From NCBI GenBank assembly GCA_964489265.1, contig CAZAXX010000030.1, forward strand, positions 1 through 26,735: 26,735 nt of DNA. The letters are read 5' to 3'. The notes beneath the pieces are model-generated. The model was not told the DNA's origin and made no database searches. It was given only the letters and a program-made list of their open reading frames with translations. The stretch comes from CAYRUP01 sp964489265 (GTDB lineage: Bacteria > Pseudomonadota > Gammaproteobacteria > DSM-16500). Made by a program: the position numbers and the translations under genes. Shown here piece after piece: positions 8,001 through 14,255 of this stretch; within the stretch, counting starts at the first letter, position 1; each line of letters opens with the position of its first letter.

Positions 8001-9732
8001 AGGACATATAAGAAGGCATATCTACTTCAGCTGTTTTGGCGCTCTCTAGAAAATCTACTGCAATACCCCCCTTAGATAACTTAATATGATCTTTATATTC
8101 TGGTGGTGCATATTCATATGTAGAAACAACATCACGTACCAAAAGTTTAGGTCGATCGCCTAACGCTTTTCTATCACTCACAATCAGTCGGTTACCATCC
8201 GTTAAAAAATTACTTAATTTAAGATCGGGGTGATAGACGCCTGCCTCCATCAACTTGGCGCAAAAATCACTGATCTTACCGATAAACTTTACTACCTGTT
8301 CTTCACGGTCATGCTGATTCTGAGCCCTAGTTTTTTTTGCATATCTTACTAAATCTCCTGTTGATACAAATTCGCTAATCACAACAGGTCTATATTCTGT
8401 GGCTCCAGTCTCTAGTAAAAAGTGAACCATAATCGTTGCTGAATCTTCAGAAAAATATTCACTGACAGGATGGGTATGTAATTTTTGTTCTGCACCGATG
8501 GAATCTCTACTTTCTACTCTCAGGACGGCGACCACTGGCTCTGTTTCTCCCATCGATAAAGTAAAATTTCTATTGTTACCCTCTTCGTTACCAAGACTTT
8601 TAACTTTAAGGTCCTTAAATTCCTGATGAACAAATTGGTTTATAGCATCTAGTTTTCCATACGCTAATGACAAAAAATCTAAGCTGCGTTGGATTTTTTG
8701 CTGTAAATTTTCATCATGATCATAATGAGCTATTATAATTTGATTACTGCGAACATATTCGGCAAGATTTTCTGACGCATCATTGTCATTCGTAAATAAT
8801 GCATCCCGATTTTGCATTGCTTTATAATAATCTGACTTTGCTGGTATAAAAGATTCAGGAGCGGGACTAAAATGTCGTACTGCATTCGCAAATTGAATGC
8901 TCTGCAATAATGATGATGAATCGCGATGAATTCCATAATGTTCTAAATGTCTTTCTAGTCCGTTTGTTCCCAGCCGACTTCTCCAAGCTATGACTGCGTC
9001 GTCAGTACTGTACTGACTTACGTAATTTATTTTTTGTAAGTAAAATAATTTTTTTAAATCCGCATCTTTTCCGGAAACTTCATTATATTTTGTAATTAAC
9101 TCTAGTAATTTTTTTTGTTCTTCTGATGGGACTTGTAGATTAAATTCTGGAATAGCGAGTTCAGGAAACCGAGCCTTTTCTCTTATTTGTTGATTTTGTT
9201 CGTAACCCGCGACGATAGTTTGGCTATACTGAATATAGGTTTTAATATTTTCTGACGTTGCGGTATTGGTCAATGATTGACGACTCCGCATTGCCTTTGC
9301 GAAATCTTTTTCGGATGTTTTTGGAAAAGGTTCAGCAGAAGGACTCAGTTGAAGTACAGCATTACCAAATTCAACACTTTGCAATAACGATGATGCATCT
9401 TGATGTACTCCATATGCTTTTAAGTGATTTTCCAGGCTATTTTCAGCTAATTGATTTCTCCATGCGACGACTGCGCTGTCGCTACTGAATTTGCTGAGCT
9501 CATTAATTTTTTGCAGATAAAATAATTTTTTTAATTCGTTTTCTTTAGACCAGAAGCGTCGAGCGAGTGCGTTTTTCTCAACAATTTTATTGTATTTTTT
9601 AACTAAATTGATTAATTGATTTAACTCTTTATATTGAACTCTTTCAGATGGGCTGAGCTCATTTAATTGAGCTTTATTATATGGGCCAGCATTATTTGGA
9701 ACATCCAAAGCAGGCACCCGACGCGCACGCAT
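5065..9732 (-). CDS. Giant kinase-like, coiled-coil putative secreted effector
   Basis: I do not recognise this 1555-residue protein as a named family. Residues about 39-185 and 206-345 are two diverged copies of one module; both contain LKKLFYLQKIN and SSLLQS. Residues about 385-640 form a kinase-like domain: catalytic loop YHPDLKLSNFL (Asp503, Lys505, Asn508), VSDRKAL in the DFG position (Asp520) and YAPPEY in the APE position (Glu545). The N-lobe strand VVAVLRVE has no VAIK lysine, so activity is uncertain. A 31-residue tandem repeat holds SPVYAT and NPVYAT (Tyr822, Tyr853), followed by a YVVRDP segment (Arg941) and long charged, probably coiled-coil helices. The C-terminus is Glu-rich. 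No signal peptide is apparent. ATG 9732 is chosen because GGAGG lies 8 bases upstream; a TTG at 9747 is weaker. Effector status is inferred. Confidence 0.75.
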   Translation of the reverse strand: MRARRVPALDVPNNAGPYNKAQLNELSPSERVQYKELNQLINLVKKYNKIVEKNALARRFWSKENELKKLFYLQKINELSKFSSDSAVVAWRNQLAENSLENHLKAYGVHQDASSLLQSVEFGNAVLQLSPSAEPFPKTSEKDFAKAMRSRQSLTNTATSENIKTYIQYSQTIVAGYEQNQQIREKARFPELAIPEFNLQVPSEEQKKLLELITKYNEVSGKDADLKKLFYLQKINYVSQYSTDDAVIAWRSRLGTNGLERHLEHYGIHRDSSSLLQSIQFANAVRHFSPAPESFIPAKSDYYKAMQNRDALFTNDNDASENLAEYVRSNQIIIAHYDHDENLQQKIQRSLDFLSLAYGKLDAINQFVHQEFKDLKVKSLGNEEGNNRNFTLSMGETEPVVAVLRVESRDSIGAEQKLHTHPVSEYFSEDSATIMVHFLLETGATEYRPVVISEFVSTGDLVRYAKKTRAQNQHDREEQVVKFIGKISDFCAKLMEAGVYHPDLKLSNFLTDGNRLIVSDRKALGDRPKLLVRDVVSTYEYAPPEYKDHIKLSKGGIAVDFLESAKTAEVDMPSYMSYQLGMALKEFMLRSNIIPVSDEDDFDSKLKNWKLLSKFVESPSDKIKNMAILVQELTRNNPRERLHIEDFNELFNDKNLLSSPEDFMQKLKDLQKKRQAEQKQSEQNYPEKFKYEEDIELIKNALRNQVDQKSEISNKIEMLFEDPRFNLKYLFEGITDENIKKYLENINSVLKEYPDKPDTHMDIATKAYYLLCKNAGLETIPGLDSFKEIVANIESTKVAKPSDSTVATPSADVKEEDDSPVYATNMFSATPSSVTHSQSASVAPAAEDDNPVYATNMFSTMSSSVTPKKSASVAPAAIDIPSIEIPASSAPNKVETKKVEATTIPTQPAKYGFELMSKLPNINAAEANKIYLAANGTYVVRDPQGTVKVGYLLGFDLSNLADRIKDDNKLKDDVLEIAAIKGHTQAALPSTIRTIAETIYRNRALDPQREDFMTALDQNAAIINHFDGEPGKEILYVDDSLVQIRNYKINHPEVKDIALDKLEMKLTTLQQDLEIIILEKLKAGNSNRNEAYYTLQEKLKYIQNDLSLINNYKKIQGEVKAEIKISINDYEQKAKAAKKKLQVEVIDILTKNNLIINNSASPLTDRFESSKKSWDIIDSYKGTKWAEWGDEDQALKILERGLIDAKTNFLETVMETLRKNILKINDPGESLAIRLETIHVSLNLISNYRNVRPLNTENPELDNLEKNLRDSKDFKNELKETLLNINSIIENSDSNPIERLQNIQKSLSLSKRKITWDPVDEEIDNVVDKLRQLSQKPSEDLFRKISEALNQNTSIIRNIHNSHADRLQRTQDSLTLISEYKKVYPTAPFATGPFDSLEEILQSTKEKLAENHAAQPLAAVSQQAPEPKITSEGEKAHTPEVKPSAFFSEHHTRIDRTLGIINADIERVIKKLESLTKNPDPVQIANLDEDKSVLESRIKLLEQLHKQIYRDSKPIGEDNLISPILTNIRKIIENVEEMQKLYPKEQEAQEVRRYR
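7102..7287 (-). repeat. Tandem 93-bp coding repeat with EPIYA-like motif
   Basis: Two adjacent 93-base copies (7102-7194 and 7195-7287) encode 31-residue units inside the kinase-like protein. Each has acidic residues, then PVYATNMF, then a Ser/Thr/Ala/Pro-rich tail ending SASVAPAA. The copies differ at scattered positions, so the duplication is not a recent assembly error. SPVYAT is at 7261-7278 and NPVYAT at 7168-7185. Confidence 0.85.
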
Positions 9733-9777
9733 CGCATTACCCTCCAATGAGCTATTTTTTTATCTCATATACATGAA

Positions 9778-9786
9778 ATTATAGCA
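9778..9786 (-). promoter_or_regulatory. Extended -10 promoter for the kinase-like gene
   Basis: On the minus strand this reads TGCTATAAT, an extended -10 with a perfect TATAAT hexamer, about 45 bases before the ATG at 9732. No good -35 hexamer is visible, as is common for extended -10 promoters. The region between it and the upstream gene shows no terminator. Confidence 0.5.
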
Positions 9787-9888
9787 CAAATATTGAGCAT
9801 AACGATTTGCTGCGGATAAGGTGGAAGCACACAACATGATGAAATTAATGGAATTTGTCATCCCGCACTTCATTCTGGATGCCAAGAT

Positions 9889-10188
9889 TTACATGACAGT
9901 GCATTTTTTCTCTTTTTTCGGCAATGCCTCATCAATTTCTTGAATAGTCCGTTTAAATAAAATCTGTTTGTGATTAGCCCAATCGACGACTGCCGTAATT
10001 TCTTTTTTTAATTCACCACGGGCTGAATTGAAGTCCGTGTTTTTTTGTTTAAGAAAATATAAAAAATTGTCTTGGTAAGCGTAATCCAGCATGATCAAAA
10101 TAACAGGAATGATGAGTTCGACTTTTGGATTGCCATGAGTAATAACGAAATGAAGAAAATATAATCCAGCATTGTTTATACAAGCCAT
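9889..10188 (-). CDS. C-terminal 99-residue fragment ending in CTVM
   Basis: This is the longest ATG-initiated frame left in the frameshifted gene, and the part an automatic annotation would call. It begins MACINNAGLYFLHF, has a hydrophobic helix VELIIPVILIMLDYAY near residues 23-38, then charged amphipathic helices, and ends with lysine-rich sequence and Cys-Thr-Val-Met. That last tetrapeptide fits the eukaryotic CaaX prenylation consensus, and the Met would favour farnesyltransferase. The ATG has only a weak upstream purine stretch (GAAAAG), which argues that it is internal to a longer original gene. Function unknown. Confidence 0.5.
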   Translation of the reverse strand: MACINNAGLYFLHFVITHGNPKVELIIPVILIMLDYAYQDNFLYFLKQKNTDFNSARGELKKEITAVVDWANHKQILFKRTIQEIDEALPKKEKKCTVM

Positions 10189-10330
10189 CTTTTCAGTAGC
10201 AGCTTGATCGGTAATGAGACCTGAGCAAAATATTTTTTCAATATAAATTAAATTGAATGTTTGATCAGAAAGTTAATTTCTCGTTTTGAATAGCTAAAAA
10301 TAAGGCGTCTACCGCCTTTCTAGTGTCCAT
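9889..10330 (-). pseudogene. Frameshifted small gene encoding a CaaX-ending protein
   Basis: An ATG at 10330 with a good ribosome site (GAGGG, 5 bases upstream) opens a frame starting MDTRKAVDALFLAIQNEKLT that stops at 10265-10267. The next frame is open from just before that stop and continues protein-like (SDQTFNLIYIEKIF...) to 9889. Removing one T from the TTT run near 10268-10270 fuses the two into one protein of about 146 residues. No other start with a ribosome site precedes the second half. The gene is therefore probably disrupted by a one-base insertion, unless the base is a sequencing error or the site is slippery. I recognise no family. The protein ends KKEKKCTVM. Confidence 0.65.
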
Positions 10331-10389
10331 GCTGACCCTCGTTTTTATAATAAAAAGAGCGCGCATTGTACACTATTATTGATCATTCT

Positions 10390-10435
10390 GTAGGCGCACA
10401 CCCCGGCCACAAACATACCGGGGTGTGCGCCCGTG
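10390..10435. repeat. Intergenic hairpin repeat after the lysine operon
   Basis: Arms GGCGCACACCCCGG (10393-10406) and its exact complement (10418-10431) flank an 11-base loop, 12 bases past the stop of the last operon gene. On the minus strand the stem is followed by TACAGAATG rather than a U-run, so it is not a standard terminator. Its outer frame (GTAGG at one end, GCCCGTG at the other) is shared with the repeat at 14211-14239, which suggests one repeat family with variable cores. It may act as a 3' end stabiliser or weak terminator. Confidence 0.8.
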
Positions 10436-10442
10436 CAATCCA

Positions 10443-11249
10443 TCAACGCCGACCCACATCCGTACTTTCAAAAATCTTATCCGCCGAAGCCGCTACAAAT
10501 CCGGTATATAATTTCCCATCGGCCAACGGATAACGTTTAGCAAATTCATAATAACAAGACGGAATCTTATAAATCCCTTCCGAAAAATTCACTTCAACTT
10601 CTTCCGCCAGCGTACTCGATTGTTCCAGATAATCCGCAGGTGTTCCTTTCACTAAACCGCCTGACGAATTTAATTTAAAACCATGCTGCAACAAATACGC
10701 ATTCACATCATTCACTTCTTTAAATTTATTAAACGCATTCACATTCACCGTAAAATGATTTGCACAAAATCCAAATGCATACATCCACGCTGCATATTCT
10801 GATTCTGCTAATAAATTTTGATACGTTTTATAACTTAACGGTTTCCAAAAAACACCTGACGTAAGAAATTTTTCAGAGTTCAACGCGTCTGCCGGAATTT
10901 TTGCAACGCACGCATTTACTTCCGCTTGCAGTGCCGGGCTAAATTCTTCAGTCAGCAATTCACTGATAAACACTTTAGGCGCTTTAGGATCTTTGTGTTC
11001 ATAATGCTTGGCAAATAATTTTTTCACTGGAAAATCATAAGTGCCTTTCTCTTCATAACCATATGCAATAAAAAATTTTGCTAATTGATCTACATTGATC
11101 AGAGGATGATTGAATGTGCGGAAAGCAACATGGTCATTAATAATTTCGACTTCACCTTCTTTCTTAAAAAGCTGATGTACTTTATTCGCATGCGGATTAC
11201 GATGAATGTAATCTTGCCATAACGCTTCAAATAATGATTGATAGCTCAT
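10443..11249 (-). CDS. hglS: 2-oxoadipate dioxygenase/decarboxylase (HglS, DUF1338)
   Basis: DUF1338/HglS enzymes are non-haem Fe(II) proteins that convert 2-oxoadipate to D-2-hydroxyglutarate in bacterial lysine catabolism. The 268 residues match the short form of the family; Pseudomonas HglS is longer. The metal triad is visible as His40 (INDHVAFRTF), His165 (CANHFTVNVN) and Glu235 (SCYYEFAKRYP). The spacing is close to that remembered for Pseudomonas HglS (His70, His226, Glu294). Arg44 in HVAFRTF is the likely carboxylate-binding residue. The start codon overlaps the upstream stop as ATGA, indicating translational coupling to the D-2-hydroxyglutarate dehydrogenase that would consume its product. 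It is the last gene of the operon. Confidence 0.88.
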   Translation of the reverse strand: MSYQSLFEALWQDYIHRNPHANKVHQLFKKEGEVEIINDHVAFRTFNHPLINVDQLAKFFIAYGYEEKGTYDFPVKKLFAKHYEHKDPKAPKVFISELLTEEFSPALQAEVNACVAKIPADALNSEKFLTSGVFWKPLSYKTYQNLLAESEYAAWMYAFGFCANHFTVNVNAFNKFKEVNDVNAYLLQHGFKLNSSGGLVKGTPADYLEQSSTLAEEVEVNFSEGIYKIPSCYYEFAKRYPLADGKLYTGFVAASADKIFESTDVGRR

Positions 11250-14194
11250 GATGGATCCTTGTTAGTGTTGATGATACGTGTTAATGCTTCGAAGGGATGT
11301 TGCAATCTAATTTTTTTCAAACGATCTGCTTGACTGCGACACGAGTAACCGGTCGCTAAAATAAATTTTTCAGGATTAGCAATGCTGGTGAGATGCTGTT
11401 GCCAATCCATATCAAATAAAGCGCGGGAATTTTTTTGATGTTCCAGCTCATGACCATAAGAGCCCGCCATGCCACAACAACCTGCTGCAAGTGGAATTAA
11501 TTTAATGCCAAGCCGAGCAAAAATAGTTGTCCATTGTTTTTCAGTTTCAGCCTGCGCCGTTTTTTCTGTGCAGTGACTTAATAAATAATATGTTTCAGTG
11601 CAATTTAACCTGGGTAATTTGTCTAAATTTCTTTGCAAAAATTCCTGCGGCAATAACACATTAAAATTTAATTTTTCATGCCCAATTATTTTCTGATATT
11701 CATCGCGATAAGTTAACGTCATGCTGGGATCAATACCTAGCATTGGAATGTTATGTGAAGCAAGCTCTCGCAAATAAGTAATATTATTTTCAGCAAGTGA
11801 TCTGAACTGTTTGAGAAATCCCTTTACGTGCATTGGCTTGCCATTCTGAAAAAATGGCGCAACGTAAATAGAAAATCCCAGTGCAGAAAAGAAATTAACA
11901 CACGCGATTAAAATATCTTTTTCATAAAAAGAAGTAAATGCATCTTGCAATACGATGAGCGTAGCTGACGATAGCGCGCCATCTCTCTCCTTTCTACGCG
12001 CACCATCTCTCTCTTCACTACGTCCCGCGGCTTGTCCGCGGGATCCAGCGACCTTCGGCGGATCCACCATCTTCAAAACCGCCTTTAATAAAACCGCCGT
12101 CAATCGACGCTCTCCCACCCAATTAAAAAACCGCGGAAAACGTGCCTGCAATTTTGCAATGGATTCAGTTTTAGCAATAAAAAAATCTCGCAACTGACGC
12201 GGATAACGCTGATGATAATGTGCCAAAAATTTCGCTTTAAAATCGGGAACATCAACATTAATCGGACACTGATTTGCACACGCTTTACATGACAAACAAC
12301 CAGACAATGCAGAAAAAACCTCATGAGAAAAATCTGATTTTTTAAATAAATTCCGCCACCATCTTCCCAAAAAATAACTGGAAGAAACATTATCTAACTT
12401 ATATTTTTTATTAGAAAGTTGTCGCAACCATTCACGCACAACCGTCGCACGACCTTTTGGCGAATGCACGCGGTCTTTGGTCACTTTAAAAGAAGGGCAC
12501 ATGACATCTTGCGTCGCGTAATTGAAACACGCGCCATTGCCATTGCATGCAACGGCAGCCGCATATTCAGTATTGCCTGTGGCCGAGATTTCTTTGTCAT
12601 ACTGCCCGCGCATTGGGCCGCTTAATTTGACCACCGACTCGTTTGAGTCAACAGGCGTTGCAATTTTCCCAGGATTTAATTTATTAAATGGATCAAACAA
12701 TCCTTTTATTTTTCGAAGCGCAAGATAAAGCGTATCACCAAAAAAATCCGGGCCATATTCACTACGAAATCCTTTGCCATGCTCACCCCAGATCACACCA
12801 TGATATTTTTTTACGAGTGCCACCACGTCATCAGATAATTCACGCATTAATTTTTCATCGCTGGCAATCCGCATGTCTAGCGCAGGCCGCACATGCACAC
12901 AACCCGCATCCACATGGCCATACATACCATAAATTAATTGGTGACTATCAAGTAGAGCTTTGAATTCCGCAATATAATTCGCTAATTTTTCCGGCGGCAC
13001 TGCGGTATCTTCGATAAATGGAATGGGACGGCGTGTACCATCCTGGCTTTTGCTAATGAGCCCAACGGATTTTTTTCGTAATTCCCATAATAATTTTATT
13101 TCTTGTGGACTTTTTGCAAGATAATATCCGGTCGCGACGCGACTGTTGTCGATGTTCGTGCATAACGCAGCAATTTGTTGATCGAGAATTCTTTCATCAT
13201 CACCGATAAATTCAACCAAATTAATGGCATTTGCATCACCAATAAATTCTTTAATCTGAAAAAAAAGATTATCTTGGCGCGCTAATGAAATTAATTTTTC
13301 ATCGATGGTTTCAATCACCAGCGGTTTAATATTTTCGGTAATTTCTGTGGCACGTAATGCATCTTCAAAATGTTGATAGCGCATGACGAGCAATTTTTTA
13401 AATTTTGGTATTACCGATAATTTCAATTTGCATTCGCTCACGACAGCTAGCGTTCCTTCTGAGCCACAGATGAGATAATTTAAATTTAATTTATTCTGGT
13501 AAGCTTTTTTTAAATTATAACCGTTCAAGGTGCGCGGCGTGTCGGTAAATTTTTCCTGAATCAATGCTTGATTTTGTACTAAAATATCCGTGAGTGGTTG
13601 TTTGATTGAGTCTGCAAGATTTTCTTCTTGCGTGTGAAGCACGTTGCCGTTGCTTAATACACACGTGATATCAATGACATGATCACTGGTTCGGCCAATT
13701 ATTTTTGAGCCATTGCCACAAGCATCTGTGTTTAACATCCCACCTAACGTTGCGCGATTGCTCGGCGAAATTTCCGGCGCGAAATAGACGCCGAAGAAAC
13801 GTAAATACTGATTTAACTGATCGAGTATCACACCCGGTTGTACGCGCACCCATTGTTCTTCCAGGTTTAGTTCGAGAATCGCAGTCATGTATTTTGAGCA
13901 ATCAATGATGATGCCGGCAGAAAGGGATTGACCATTGGTTGCAGTGCCACCGCCGCGTGGGGCGAAGCGGATGTCTTTGGATGATAATGTAAAAGCAAGC
14001 ACGATATCATCTGTAGTCTTTGGGTAAATCACCGCTTGTGGGATGACTTGGTAAATGCTGTTGTCGGTTGCAACCGATAAACGGGCGGCGTAGTCGGTTT
14101 TGATTTCGCCGGAGAAATGGCTGGATTTCAGGCGAGTGAGATAGGTTGAATAATTTTTTTCGATTAAATTGTCGGGAGTTATTTTTGGGAGCAT
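11246..14194 (-). CDS. ydiJ: FAD/Fe-S D-2-hydroxyglutarate dehydrogenase (YdiJ)
   Basis: YdiJ oxidises D-2-hydroxyglutarate to 2-oxoglutarate and passes electrons to the respiratory chain. From the ATG at 14194 it is 982 residues (E. coli YdiJ about 1018) and aligns throughout. Visible motifs are FAD-binding FTPRGGGT-like FAPRGGGTATNGQ, PSNRATLGGML, YGMYGHVDAGCVHVRPALDM, WGEHGKGFRSEYGP, and the cluster SGCLSCKACANQCP (Cys633, 636, 639, 643). Further C-terminal are AAGCCGMAGSYGHE and ATGYSCRSQ. An in-frame TTG at 14263 would add 23 residues, but these are translated from an intergenic palindrome, so ATG is preferred although its ribosome site is weak. An in-frame repeat (about 11974-12043) lies in the linker after KMVD. 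It sits between the semialdehyde dehydrogenase and hglS genes, which fits D-2-hydroxyglutarate as substrate. Confidence 0.92.
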   Translation of the reverse strand: MLPKITPDNLIEKNYSTYLTRLKSSHFSGEIKTDYAARLSVATDNSIYQVIPQAVIYPKTTDDIVLAFTLSSKDIRFAPRGGGTATNGQSLSAGIIIDCSKYMTAILELNLEEQWVRVQPGVILDQLNQYLRFFGVYFAPEISPSNRATLGGMLNTDACGNGSKIIGRTSDHVIDITCVLSNGNVLHTQEENLADSIKQPLTDILVQNQALIQEKFTDTPRTLNGYNLKKAYQNKLNLNYLICGSEGTLAVVSECKLKLSVIPKFKKLLVMRYQHFEDALRATEITENIKPLVIETIDEKLISLARQDNLFFQIKEFIGDANAINLVEFIGDDERILDQQIAALCTNIDNSRVATGYYLAKSPQEIKLLWELRKKSVGLISKSQDGTRRPIPFIEDTAVPPEKLANYIAEFKALLDSHQLIYGMYGHVDAGCVHVRPALDMRIASDEKLMRELSDDVVALVKKYHGVIWGEHGKGFRSEYGPDFFGDTLYLALRKIKGLFDPFNKLNPGKIATPVDSNESVVKLSGPMRGQYDKEISATGNTEYAAAVACNGNGACFNYATQDVMCPSFKVTKDRVHSPKGRATVVREWLRQLSNKKYKLDNVSSSYFLGRWWRNLFKKSDFSHEVFSALSGCLSCKACANQCPINVDVPDFKAKFLAHYHQRYPRQLRDFFIAKTESIAKLQARFPRFFNWVGERRLTAVLLKAVLKMVDPPKVAGSRGQAAGRSEERDGARRKERDGALSSATLIVLQDAFTSFYEKDILIACVNFFSALGFSIYVAPFFQNGKPMHVKGFLKQFRSLAENNITYLRELASHNIPMLGIDPSMTLTYRDEYQKIIGHEKLNFNVLLPQEFLQRNLDKLPRLNCTETYYLLSHCTEKTAQAETEKQWTTIFARLGIKLIPLAAGCCGMAGSYGHELEHQKNSRALFDMDWQQHLTSIANPEKFILATGYSCRSQADRLKKIRLQHPFEALTRIINTNKDPS
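11974..12043. repeat. In-frame repeat and palindrome inside ydiJ
   Basis: Two tandem 24-base copies (11974-11997 and 11998-12021) encode ERDGALSS and ERDGARRK-type octapeptides. They are followed at once by a perfect hairpin with arms TCCCGCGG (12023-12030) and CCGCGGGA (12036-12043) and loop CTTGT. Such hairpins are typical of dispersed intergenic repeats, yet this one is read in frame (AGSRGQAAGRSEERDG...). It lies in the variable linker before the C-terminal CCG domain. Confidence 0.8.
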
Positions 14195-14210
14195 AGGTTG
14201 TTCTCGTGTC

Positions 14211-14239
14211 ACGGGCGGACACATAGGTCCGCCCCTACA
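14211..14239. repeat. Palindromic repeat between ALDH and ydiJ
   Basis: Perfect arms GGGCGGAC (14213-14220) and GTCCGCCC (14227-14234) flank the loop ACATAG. The element fills the gap between the ALDH stop and the ydiJ ATG and is open in the ydiJ frame, which makes a longer TTG-initiated frame look plausible. Its minus-strand frame, GTAGG...GCCCGTG, matches that of 10390-10435. It could also weaken read-through within the operon. Confidence 0.8.
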
Positions 14240-14255
14240 TGTTCGCCCGTTATTG

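Noticed and set aside
9857..9896. GTCAT...ATGAC inverted ends downstream of the CaaX gene
   Set aside because: Only five bases pair and the interior does not fold; it could be an eroded repeat, but chance is as likely.
10393..10431. Hairpin as an intrinsic terminator of the lysine operon
   Set aside because: The stem is strong, but no U-run follows on the minus strand, so it is listed as a repeat with possible 3' end function only.
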